NCBI GenBank assembly: GCA_028583605.1
Contig: CM053334.1
Coordinates: 18,811,270-18,875,269, forward strand
Length of the DNA: 64,000 nucleotides
Direction: 5' to 3'
Source of the DNA: Dastarcus helophoroides
Lineage: Eukaryota; Arthropoda; Insecta; Coleoptera; Bothrideridae
Shown here: positions 30,854-41,382 of the stretch, piece by piece
Layout of the letters: every line of letters starts with the position of its first letter
Numbering within the stretch: position 1 is the stretch's first letter
Position numbers and translations under genes: made by a program
Notes under the pieces: model-generated
Databases searched by the model: none
What the model was told of the DNA's origin: nothing
The model's input: only the letters and a program-made list of their open reading frames with translations

Positions 30854-33800
30854 GTGAGTAAATACTTCAGCTGTGAATTTAATTCATTTCGAGCTTATAC
30901 TTGAGAGAACATCCGTTTAACTTTTTTTCTAAAAATTCCAAGTCTAATAACTTGTAATCTTGGTTACATCGTACATCGCGGTTGTAACTCAGGGTGTGTA
31001 CTTTTCAGTGTTCAGTGTAAAGTACAAATTTGTTCAGTGTAAAGTACAAATTTTGATTTTGTTTGATATTTCTTCTTAACGTTTGCTCTTGAAATTTCCA
31101 GAAAAGTTTTTTTCTAGTTTTAAATTTTAATTTCTCCTTTAATTTATACTTAAAAATCGACTTTAAATCTACTTTAAAATCAAGATAATCAAAAATTTTG
31201 ATTTTAAAGAACATTTTTGCGTTAAATGTTCTCGAATTTACAATAATTCTGAGGTCGATCTAAAAATTTCAATAATTGTATACAGTGTCTTACAATTAGG
31301 AGCAACATGTGGCATAACTGTTGCAGACTGTTTAAACGACTGGTCGCTTAAGAATATGACGCACGTGAATTTTTCCAAATGCTCTTTTATTGACCCATCG
31401 GGTCATAGCTTTATGGTTAGGATAACGCAGTTGAAGAACCTGAGGAGCTTAAATTTGTCGTACACGGAGCTGAATCAGCATTGCTTCGAAATGATTTGCG
31501 AGGATCTTTGGCAGTTGGAAAAATTAGATATTTCCGGGAGTCTTGTCAAAGATCTGAGACCACTCGGTTGCTTTAGGATAGCTGACAGCTTGAAAAGTCT
31601 TGGTATATCAGTAAGCAAATTATTTTTACTAAAAACTGGTTTAAACAATAAAACATTATGGTTATTGCAGGATTTACCTTTGTTGAAAAACGTGGTTGAT
31701 ACGTTGATGCAGCTGAACAACTTACTACATCTGGATATCTGCCTTTTTAACGAGAAAATCGACAATTTGAATATGGTCGAATACGTTTGCCCGGTGACTG
31801 AGCTTTTGGAAAAGCACGATATCCTCCCGAAGCTGAAATCCTTGGACATATCGGGCTGGAAAGATTATATACCTCAGAACGTACTCTACTATTTCATCGA
31901 ACAACATGCCAAATTGGAATACTTAGGGATCGTACTAAATATAGTTACTTTTGATCCGATATTTAGCGACTCGTCTCTCGTAGAATACCCCAAGCATCTC
32001 ACCATAGCGGGTTTAGGTAACGAACAACAGATCAAAGTGACGTTGCAGAAATACTGGGATAAGCCAAACTACGTACAGAAGGCGCTTTATCACCTGTTTC
32101 AACTAACAAACGGGTTTCAGGACCCTCGACCTGAAATGTTCAATTTAGTTCTTCCAGTCATGGCGGCCCATAGTTCCAAATTTGGCGTACAAATGGCAGC
32201 CACTGCCTGCTTATACAATTTGACCAAAGGCGAGTTGTCCAAGCACATACATCCAAGCGCCCTAAGTAAAGGGGTTAATTTAACGTTGAATGCGATGGCG
32301 CATTTCCCGGAGGAGTTCCAGCTGCAGAAAAACTCGCTCTTGACGTTGTGCAGCGACAGAATTTTACAAGAGGTTAATTTCAACCGATTCAGGTGTGCTA
32401 GATTGGTTCTGGACACCTTGTGCGCCTTCGAGGACACCAACATGAATAGGATGGCGGTGGCGATTTGCTCGATTCTAGCCGCTAAGATCTCCACGGAAGA
32501 GACTTCCGAGTTGGGGGCGAGGCCCCAATACATGCGAAAGTTGCTAGCGATGGTGCAGAATCGCGTGGATAACAGAGTTTCGGATATAACTCTGAAGTTT
32601 ACGCTGAGCGCTCTATGGAATTTAACTGATGAGAGTCCGGCGACTTGCACAGTCTTTTTGGAACTAGACGGCGCCTATTTGTTCTTGAATGTGCTGAAGA
32701 CTTTTAAGGACGACAGCGCCATCGAAACTAAAGTGTTGGGGCTGCTGAACAACATTGCGGAGGTGGGCAAGCTTCGCCACAGTTTGATGCTGAATGCTTT
32801 AATCGAAGGTAGATATAGCGCAACAGATGAGTGAGGGCTAGGAGTTGCATGCGGTCGAGGGAAAATGTATTCAGTCAGAAGAATTATTTACTTACCTCTT
32901 ATTTCAAAGTTTATTTTTTTTTTGTGGAACGAACTTGTCCTTAGTAGTTATCTTCAAATCTTGCCCTCTCTGAAACCACCTTTCTTGGTTTCAGGGGACA
33001 AGAATTGTATATCAATTTTTAGAGTCTGTTTTTTAACTTTTTGAAATTAGTCTTTTCAAAATATATCTTGTCAGAATTTCACTTTTAATCACAATATTTT
33101 TTTTTCAAAATTTGAGTTCCACTGGAAAACGTCAATGTTTCTCAATATTTCGACCTTCTTGCCCAAATTCGTACCATTTTTTTCCAAATTTCCCAATTTT
33201 GTCAAAATTTCGATGTTTTTAAAAATTTGAACTTTTTTAAAATTCGATTGTCTTTGAAAATTTCGGCGATTTTATTTTTATATAAATCTCGCAAAATCGA
33301 AATCTCCAATTTTTTTCTTGAAATCTCGAGTTATCTAAACTCATTTGGATTTTTTGTCGCGATTGTGCTTTTCCTTCGATTTTAGATTCGAAACGTTGCC
33401 CCGCCACTCGTCTGTTCTGTTTCCTTCCGCGTTAAGCTTCTCGATTGACTCCATAAACTGTTGCTGTTTCCAGAGTTATTCACCTTGGTCAAATCTGAGA
33501 ATATCGACGTGAGTTATTTCGCTGCGGGCATCGTGGCCCATCTGGCTTCTGACGGCGCCCAAAGCTGGACTGTGACGAGCCACAGCAGGTCTAAAATGTT
33601 GGAGGAATTGGAAAGCGCCATAACGCAGTGGAAGGTGCCTGATAACGAGATGGTGGCTTATAGGAGTTTTAGGCCATTTTTTCCGCTTTTGGAAATCGAA
33701 ATGGATTTCCAAGTGCAGCTGTGGGCCGTATGGGCCATCCATCATGTGTGTACGAAAAATCGTAAGTTTAACCAACGAGGTAGGGATGTCGATTTCTTTT

Positions 33801-36800
33801 TAAAATAATCGATTTTTTGGATTGATTCGAATCGTCAGCAAAGAAATCGATAATTGGGTCCTGAAAGATTGATTTCCGATTAATCGCCTTGTTGATGAAA
33901 TTTTTAAACATTTTTAATAGAAGAAAAATTGAATGATAATGATGACTTGGCGTCATATCTCCTATATCAAAAATATCAACTGTAAGTGATACAAAGGTTA
34001 AATGTTAAAGGTAATGTTAAAGGTAAAATGTTGTGACAAAACATTCAAAAATAGAAATTACGCAATAATTTATAGGCAACGCAAAGCTTGAAGAAAATGG
34101 CCCCATCATTATGCCCAAATTTAAATTTAATTGAATTTTGAAAGTTTTTTCTTGGATTTTAAACACTAATATTTATATTCTAATTATTTATTCCTTATTA
34201 GAAAGATCCGATACATATTTATTTTCTGCTTTGGTTTTTATTCATGTATTTTTGTTTTTTTTAGGAAGATGTAGAAAATACATTCGTTTATAAAAATATA
34301 TTTAGAAATATGAAGTTTAAACTGGAAATTACGAGATTAAAGTGGAAATTTCTTCTTTATTCTCTAAATTTCGAATTTTTTTGAGGAAATTTCATAGATA
34401 AAGTCAAAATTTCGGCTTTAATCTTGAAATTGCAATATTTTTTTTACGATCTTTCGAGATAAGTTGAAATTTCTTATTCCATGGTTAAGTTAGGCAGATG
34501 ACAGTTTAGCCTCACGAACCCTTAGAATATAAGACTATATTCTAAGCACCAACCCTTTTACAACTTAATATTGACACTTAGCAGTAGGGTACGTTCAGTA
34601 ATTTCAATTTTTTATTCCCCAAAATTTCGACTTTCTTGACATACGTAAGCATGAAGTAGAATTTTCGAGAAAAAAAGTTGAAATTTTGAGTTCAAAGTCG
34701 ACATTTTACAAAAGCGCAAGAAGGCATTGATTAAAAAAAATTATATTTAGAAATTTCGACATTTTACAAAAGCGTAAAAAGGACACTGATTATTAAAAAA
34801 AAATTTTAGGGATTTCGACTTTTTAGTCAAAATTTCGATTTTTTTTTTAAATTTCGACTTTTTTCTCGAAATTTCGGCTTTTTTCTCGAAATTTCGGCTT
34901 TTTTCTCGAAATTTCGGCTTTTTTCTCGAAATTTCGGCTTTAAATTCGAAATTTCGACTTTACACTCGAAATTTCGACTTTTTTCTCGAAAATTCGACTT
35001 TCTTCTCGAAAATTCGACTTTCTTCTTAACATTTATACTTTTTTCTTAAAATTCCGAAACTAATGTCGAAATTTCTATACTCTATGGTCGAATTAGGCAG
35101 ATGACAGTTGCGTCCCACCGCTCCTCTTTCCCAACATTCTTGACAGTTGGTAGTAGGGTGGGTTCAATAATTACTATTTTTAATTAGCAAATTTTAGTCT
35201 TTTTTTTAGAAATTTCGAGATGAAAGTTGAAATTTCGGGAAAAAAGGCGAAATTTCGCAAAAACAGCGAAATTTCTAGAAAAAATCCAAATCTTAAGATT
35301 GAAGTCGAAATTTTGAGAAAAAAGTCGAAATTTCGAGAAAAAAATAAAAATGTCGACAAAAAGGCCAAATTTCTAGAAAAAAGTTGAAACGAGAAAAAAG
35401 TTGAAAGTAGGAATTTCGAGAAAAAAAGGCGAAATTTCTAGAAAAAAGTCGAAATTACGAAAAAAAATCTCAACATTGAAGCCGAAATTTTGAGAAAAAA
35501 ACCTAAATTTCGAGACAAAAGTAGAAATTCAGAGAAAAAAGTTAAAACGAGAAAAAATCGAGATTTCGAAAAAAAAAGTCGAAATTTCGATATTAAAGTA
35601 AAAAGTGAGTTCAAAGTCGAAATTTCGATATTAAGGTCAGAATGGCGAGAAAAAAGTCGAAATTTGAGAAACAAAAAACGAAATTTCAAGAAAAATTTTG
35701 AAATTTCGTGAAAAAATCGAAATTTGAGAAAAAAAGTCAAAATTTCGAGAAAAAAGCTGAAGTTTTAAGAAAAAAAGTCGAAATTTGAGAAAAAAATCGA
35801 AATTTCGAGAAAACAGTCGAAATTTGAGAAAAAAGTAGAAATTTGAGAAAATGTCGAAACTTCGACCTTATAAGCTCGAAATTTCGAGAAGAGTCGAAAT
35901 TTGAGAAAAATGTAAGTAGAAATTCCGAGACAAAAGTAGAAAGTTGAGAAAAAAGTCGAGATTTCGAGAAAAAGTCGAAATTTGATAAAAAGTAGAGATT
36001 TTGAGAAAAAAGTCGAAATTTTGAGAAAAAAAAGTTGAAATTTCGAAAAAAAGGCGAAATTTTGACTTTAGAGTCCAAATTTTCAGAAAAATGTCGAAAT
36101 TGCCATAATAAGATCAAAATTTCGAGAAAAAAATTGAAATTTGAGAAAAAAATTGAAATTTGAGAAAAAAAAACGACATTTCGCGAAAAAGGTCGAAATG
36201 TCAAGAGAAAAGTCAAAATTTTAAGAAAAAAAGTCGATATTCAAAAAAAAAGTCGAAATTTTGAGAAGAAAGTCTAAATTTCGAGCTTAAAATTGAAGTT
36301 TCGAAAAAAAAGTCGAAATTTCTAAAGATAACATGTTTTTTAATCGATGTCCTTTCTATGCCTTTGTAACATATGGAAAAAGTTGAAATTTTCAGAACAA
36401 AGTCGGAATAATTTTCAGAAAAAAGTCGAATTTTAAGAAAAAAAGTCGAAATTGAAGAAAAATTTCGAAATTTTGAGAAAAAAAGTCGAAATGTTGAGTT
36501 TAAAGTCGAAATTTCGAGAAAAATGTCGAAATTCCGATACTAAGGTCAAAACTTCGAAAAAAAAGTCGAAATTTGAGAAAAACTTCGAAATTTCGACAAA
36601 AAAGACGAAATTTCGAAACATTTCGAGAAAAAAGTCGAAATTGGGGGAAAAAGTCGAGATTTCGAGAAAAAAAGTCGAAATTTGCGGAAAAAGACGAAAT
36701 TTCGAGAAAAAAAGACGAAATTTGCGAAAAAAGTCGACATTTTGAGTAATAAGTCGAAATTTCGAGAGAAATGTCGAAATTTTGAGGGAAATGTTGAAAT

Positions 36801-39800
36801 TTCGAGAGAAATGTCGAAATTTCGAGAGAAATGTCGAATTTTCCAGAGAAATGTCGAAATTTCGAGAGAAATGTCGAAATTTCGAATTTAAAGTCAAAAT
36901 TTCGAGAAAAAAGTCGAAATTTGAGGACGAAAAACGAAATTTCCAGAAAAAGGGCGAAATTTCGAGAAAAAAATCAAAATTTGAAAAAAAAGTTAAAATT
37001 TCGAGAAAAAAAGTCGAAATATCGAGCTTAAAATCGAAATTTGAGAAAAAAGTGGAAATTTCTTAAAATAACATTTTTTTTTTAATCGATGTCCTTTCTA
37101 CGCCTTTCTAACATTTCGAAAAAGTTGAAATTTCCAGAAAAAAGTCAAAATTTCCAAAAAAAAGTCGAAATTTTGACAAAAAAGTCGAAGTTTGAGAATA
37201 ACGTCCAAATTTCGAAAAAAAGTCGAAACTTCGAAATATCTCGAGAAAAAAGTCGAAATTTGCGGAAAAAGACGAAATTTCAAGAAAAAAAGACGAAATT
37301 TGCGAAAAAAAGTCGAAATTTCGATAAAAAAAGCCGACATTTTGAGTAATAAGTCGAAATTTCGAGAGAAATGTCGAAATTTCGAGAGAAATGTCGAAAT
37401 TTCGAGAGAAATGTCGAAATTTCGAGAGAAATGTCGAAATTTCGAGACAAATGTCGAAATTTCGAATTTAAAGTCAAAATTTCGAGAAAAAAGTCGAAAT
37501 TTGAGGACGAAAAACGAAATTTCCAGAAAAAGGGCGAAATTTCGAGAAAAAAATCAAAATTTCAGAAAAAAGTTAAAATTTCGAGAAAAAAGTCGAAATT
37601 TTGAGAAATAAAGTTGAAATTTGAGAAAAAAAGTCGAAATTTCGAGAAAAAAAGTCGAAATATCGAGCTTAAAATCGAAATTTGAGAAAAAAAAGTTGAT
37701 ATTTCCTAAAATAACATTTTTTTAATCGATATCCTTTCTACGCCCTTGTAACATTTCGAAAAAGTTGAAATTTCCAGAAAAAAGTCAAAATTTCCAACAA
37801 AAAAAGACGAAATTTTGACAAAAAAGTCGAAGTTTGAGAATAACGTCGAAATTTTGAGAAAAAATCGAAGCTTCGAAATATTTTCAGAAAAAAGTCGAAA
37901 TGTTGAGAAATAAAGTCGAAATTTGAGGAAAAAAAATCGATATTTCGAGAAAAAATTTGAAATATTGAGCTTAAATCGAAATTTGAGAAAAAAAGTTGAA
38001 ATTCCTAAAATAACATTTTTTTTTTACTCGATGTCCTTTCTACGCTTTTCTAACATTTCGAAAAAGTTGAAATTTCCAGAAAAAATACGAAAAAAGACGA
38101 AATTTCGAGAAAAAAAAACGAAATTTGCGAAAAAAAGTCAAAATTTCGATAAAAAAGGTCGAAATTTTGTGTATTAAGTCGAAATTTCGAGAGAAATGTC
38201 GAAATTTCGATATTAAGGTCAAAATTTCGAGAAAAAAGTCGAAATTTGAGAGAAAAAAATGAAATTTCGAGAAAAACGGCAAAATTTCGAGAAAAAATTA
38301 AAATTTGAGAAAAAAGTCAAAATTTCACGAAAAAAGTCGAAATTTCGATAAAAAAAGGGTCGAAATTTTTGGTATAAAGTCGAAATTTCGAGAGAAATGT
38401 CGAAATTTCGATATTAAGGTCAAAATTTCGAGAAAAAAGTCGAAATTTGAGAAGAAAAAAACGAAATTTCGAGAAAAACGGCAAAATTTCGAGAAAAAAT
38501 TAAAATTTGAGAAAAAAGTCAAAATTTCACGAAAAAAGTCGAAATTTCGATAAAAAAAAGGGTCGAAATTTTTAGTATAAAGTCGAAATTTCGAGAGAAA
38601 TGTCGAAATTTCGATATTAAGATCAAAATTTCGAGAAAAAAGTCGAAATTTGGGAAACAAAACGAAATTTCAAGAAAAATGTAAAAATTTTGAGAAATAA
38701 AGTCGAAATTGGAGAAAAAAAAAATCGAAATTTCGAAAAAAAAGTCATTAATTTTACAGTGACCTGCATCTAAGGTAATACGATCCGATTCTTAGGATTT
38801 TTGAATCGTTCATTAGATCGATCTTATATTTGAGGTCCATCTAAAAAATCGACCTTGAGACTTGAAAAAATCGATTTTTCGATTAATCGATCTCAGATCG
38901 ACATCCCTACAATGAAGTACTTGAAAAAAGAAACGTTTTCAAGGTAATTGATCCAAGATTTAGTAGCGATCATAATTCAGTTAAAGAGTGGATTATGCAT
39001 TATGCATTTAGGTTTCAGATCAAGTTCTTTGATGATATTTTGTCTAAGCTGTAGACAAGATATATTGTCTAAACTGTAGACAAAGTCCAAACTGTAGACA
39101 AAGTCTAAACTGTAGACAAAGTCTAAACTGTAGACAAAGTCTAAACTGCAAAGTCTAAACTGCAGACAAAGTCTAAACTGTAGACAAGATATTTTGTCTA
39201 AAATGTAGAAAAAGTCTAAACTGTGGACAAGATATTTTGTCTAAACTGTAGACAAAGTCTAAACTGTAGACAAAGTCCAAACTGTAGACAAAGTCTAAAC
39301 TGTAGACAAAGTCTAAACTGCAGACAAAGTCCAAACTGTAGACAAAGTCTAAACTGTAGACAAAGTCTAAACTGCAGACAAAGTCTAAACTGTAGACAAG
39401 ATATTTTGTCTAAACTGTAGAAAAAGTCTAAACTGTGGACAAGATATTTAGTCTAAACTGTAGACAAAGTCCAAACTGTAGACAAAGTCTAAACTGTAGA
39501 CAAAGTCTAAACTGCAGACAAAGTCTAAACTGCAGACAAAGTCTAAACTGTAGACAAGATATTTTGTCTAAACTGTAGACAAAGCCTAAACTGTAGACAA
39601 AGTCTAAACTGTAGACAAAGTCTAAAATGTAGACAAAGTCCAAACTGTAGACAAAGTCTAAACTGTAGACAAAGTCTAAACTGCAGACAAAGTCTAAACT
39701 GCAGACAAAGTCTAAACTGCAGACAAAGTCTAAACTGTGGACAAGATATTTTGTCTAAACTGTAGACAAAGTCTAAACTGTAGACAAAGTCCAAACTGTA

Positions 39801-40309
39801 GACAAAGTCTAAACTGCAGACAAAGTCTAAACTGCAGACAAAGTCTAAACTGTAGACAAGATATTTTGTCTAAACTGTAGAAAAAGTCTAAACTGTGGAC
39901 AAGACATTTTGTCTAAACTGCAGACAAAATATCATCTAAGAAGTCTAAAAAGTATAAGAACTCTGAAAGTATTTTTTAATGTTACTTAATGCGTTTGGTA
40001 GAACAGACTGGTCCTTGGTTATCTTCAAAAATTGAAATACAGAATTTGTCCCTTGAAACCAAGAAAGATTAAAAAACACAACAAACGTTGCTCGTATTGG
40101 TTTCAGGGGACAAGTTCTGTATTTCAACTTAATGCGTTAAAAAGTTAATCTTAAAATTTTAATTTTCAGCCAAAAGGTACTGCATGATGCTGAGGGAGGA
40201 GAAGGGCGATATTTTGCTAAACAATCTAATTTTATACAATGAATCCCACCCTGATATAAGGCAGATTTCGACCCTCATCCTCGATACTTTAAAGGAAGCA
40301 GTAAACTAA
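30448..40309 (+). CDS. ZYG11B: ZYG11-family substrate receptor of CUL2 ubiquitin ligase (five coding exons)
   Basis: Exons 30448-30853, 31300-31610, 31671-32808, 33474-33761 and 40170-40309 join in phase to 760 aa plus stop; human ZYG11B is of similar length. The N-terminus (about 1-60) resembles the VHL/Cul2-box region. Residues about 130-300 are leucine-rich repeats (LRSLNLS, LEKLDISG, LKSLDISG). The rest is armadillo-like, with family hallmarks LCSDRILQEV, SALWNLTDESP, VLGLLNNIAEV, VSYFAAGI and QLWAVWAI. Family members recruit CUL2-elongin BC and recognise N-terminal glycine degrons; that function is family knowledge. The ATG at 30448 (context CCAAAAATG) is the first in frame. Intron 4 (6.4 kb) is filled with a hAT-like element, foldback arrays and an 18-bp satellite. 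Confidence 0.93.
31300..31610 (+). CDS. ZYG11B: ZYG11 coding exon 2 (LRR)
   Basis: The acceptor CTTACAATTAG ends at 31299. The alternative CAG at 31285 would break the frame. It encodes the LRR segment ending LKSLGIS, and the donor GTAAGC follows at 31611. Confidence 0.85.
31611..31670 (+). other. 60-nt intron with no in-frame stop (phase 0)
   Basis: It begins GTAAGC, ends TTATTGCAG and is exactly 20 codons long. If retained it adds 20 residues (VSKLFLLKT ...) between two LRRs. Removing it restores the spacing found in ZYG11 proteins (LKSL ... LLHLDI), so splicing is the expected default. Confidence 0.75.
31671..32808 (+). CDS. ZYG11B: ZYG11 coding exon 3 (LRR to armadillo)
   Basis: The longest exon. 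It holds the last LRRs (KHDILPKLKSLDISGW) and most armadillo repeats, and ends before donor GTAGAT at 32809 in phase 1. Confidence 0.92.
32925..33010. repeat. Penelope-like element edge fragment, rearranged
   Basis: It contains GGAACGAACTTGTCCTTAG and, in the opposite orientation, TTCTTGGTTTCAGGGGACAA. Two short inverted pieces of the edge sequence are joined here, in ZYG11 intron 3. Confidence 0.5.
33474..33761 (+). CDS. ZYG11B: ZYG11 coding exon 4 (armadillo)
   Basis: The acceptor GCTGTTTCCAG ends at 33473 and the donor GTAAGT begins at 33762. It encodes VSYFAAGIVAHLASDG, MVAYRSFRPFFPLL and QLWAVWAIHHVCTKN, the most diagnostic block of the family. Confidence 0.93.
34764..36369. mobile_element. 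foldback element with 20-bp-repeat arms (copy 4, most complete)
   Basis: The left end TTACAAAAGCGTAAAAAGGA (34764) is inverted at the right as TGTCCTTTCTATGCCTTTGT (to 36369). Order inside: reverse array 34810-35080, central module 35085-35175 (GGCAGATGACAGTTGCGTCC), forward array 35200-36320. The array polarity flips exactly at the central module. A second left end starts at 34706, so the end itself is partly duplicated. No coding capacity. Confidence 0.65.
36370..38755 (+). repeat. 20-bp tandem arrays with repeated foldback right ends
   Basis: Forward-orientation monomers form four successive blocks. The right-end motif (AATCGATGTCCTTTCTACGC) is repeated at about 37084, 37723 and 38027. 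The block 37325-37720 is nearly identical to 36735-37075, and 38390-38560 repeats 38190-38370, which indicates recent unequal exchange. Confidence 0.85.
39040..39935 (+). repeat. 18-bp satellite in ZYG11 intron 4
   Basis: GTAGACAAAGTCTAAACT is repeated nearly 50 times. Each unit carries the inverted pair GTCTA/TAGAC. The array is punctuated about eight times by the near-palindrome GACAAGATATTTTGTC. Because 18 is a multiple of three, open frames of 60-80 codons appear on both strands without coding meaning. Confidence 0.95.
39998..40135. repeat. Penelope-like element edge fragments, inverted pair
   Basis: An inverted edge (GGTCCTTGGTTATCTTCAAA ... AACAAACGTTGCTC) is followed at once by a forward piece (GGTTTCAGGGGACAAGTTCT). 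It is the same arrangement as around the GIY-YIG fragment but with the interior lost. Confidence 0.6.
40170..40309 (+). CDS. ZYG11B: ZYG11 coding exon 5 (C-terminus)
   Basis: The acceptor TTAATTTTCAG ends at 40169. The frame reads KRYCMMLREEKGD through ISTLILDTLKEAVN to TAA at 40307-40309. It matches the family C-terminus (RYCSML-type motif) and completes the armadillo domain. Confidence 0.92.
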
Positions 40310-40390
40310 AGAGAAACCTCAAACCAAATGTGATTTTTATTTATAATTATATTATTTGTTATTTTTTAATTATTATTATTATTATTAATT

Positions 40391-40396
40391 AATAAA
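40391..40396 (+). terminator. polyadenylation signal AATAAA of ZYG11
   Basis: A canonical AATAAA 82 nt after the stop codon, in AT-rich 3' UTR. Confidence 0.65.
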
Positions 40397-40399
40397 CTA

Positions 40400-40980
40400 T
40401 TGGATACACTTCAGAGTTGTGATTATGATTATTTATAAATATTAAGTCAAGTTAACTAGTTGTAAGATCAAACAAGAATAAGTCTGACTGTTTTAATCAT
40501 TTACTGTTGTCTCATTTTCATTCCTAAGTTTAATTCATTATTTCCATAAGCAGTAACAAGTAAATAACAATAATATGGAAAATTTTGCCAAGTTGCTTGT
40601 AAAAAAATGTAACAACATCATGTTATTAGTTTATTGTATATTAATACTAGTCAAATATATGATATAAATTGTTTTCATTTATTTTTAATTCCAAGTCCTT
40701 GGAAACGGTCGATTTTTGGTCAAAAGGGAAAAGAAAATTGGTTAAAATTTACCTTATATTCTCAAATCTATCTAACTCGCAGCTTAACCAGGTTAAATCA
40801 ATTGAAAACTAGAAATTTCCTTTCATTTTTAGTGTTATTCGATAATAAAATTATTGAGGTTTTGCATTTAAAAACTATGTAATTATTTAAATTTATCCGT
40901 CACTTTTTTCATTCATCTTTTATTGGCTTTTTCTTCGCCAGTTGCTCCTTCCATAATTCTATATTTTCAGTAACCTTCTG
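40400..40980. other. intergenic sequence downstream of ZYG11
   Basis: AT-rich. From 40905 it shares TTATTGGCTTTTTCTTCGCC and TATATTTTCAGTAACCTTCT words with the retrotransposon 3' region and the MITE at 27719. No gene seen. Confidence 0.4.
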
Positions 40981-41382
40981 GTAAGGATTGGCTTTTTTTA
41001 TGTTTAACTCGAGGGTAGTTTTTAGTCCGAACGGGAGGGTAGTTTACGTCCGGAATTTTTTGCACGAAGCGAAACCATCATCTTTGTTTTTAATAATTAG
41101 AAGAAAAAATCAGAGTAGTAGTTATTCCTTCCACAATTCTATATTTTCAGTAACCTTCTGTTAAGGATTGGCAATCTCTTTTTTTAAGTTTAACTCGAGG
41201 GTAACCCCATTATCTATTCAAAGTAATGCGAGTAGGATGCAGAAACAAGGATAGATAGTGATGAACCGCTTTAAACAAGAATAGGTTGTAATTTTTGGGG
41301 AAAATTTCTTTCAGTAAGGAGTTCCATAGCTTGGAAGTTCTATAGAAAAAAAGAGTCTCCGTAGACAGAAGTCCTCACTGCG

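Larger units (their letters stand above)
33781..38909. mobile_element. hAT-like non-autonomous element in ZYG11 intron 4
   Basis: The left end TAGGGATGTCGAT (33781) matches the inverted right end ATCGACATCCCTA (38897-38909). The inner ends continue with ATCGATT-rich sequence on both sides. The flanking octamers CAACGAGG (33773-33780) and CAATGAAG (38910-38917) agree at six of eight positions, as expected of an old 8-bp target duplication. No transposase. The 5.1-kb interior is mostly foldback arrays. Confidence 0.55.

Noticed and set aside
31285..31285. CAG at 31283-31285 as the acceptor of ZYG11 exon 2
   Set aside because: It would shift the frame relative to exon 1. The TTAG acceptor at 31299 restores the phase and the family sequence.
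36433..38660. Many frames of 60-160 codons reading KSKFREKSRNFEKK-like repeats
   Set aside because: They come from the 20-bp monomer. Three monomers make 60 bp, so any frame rotates through the same peptide. Both strands and several frames are open together, with no conserved start or domain.
39223..39794. CRISPR-like regular repeat array
   Set aside because: Repeats are contiguous 18-mers without unique spacers, in an insect intron. It is a satellite.
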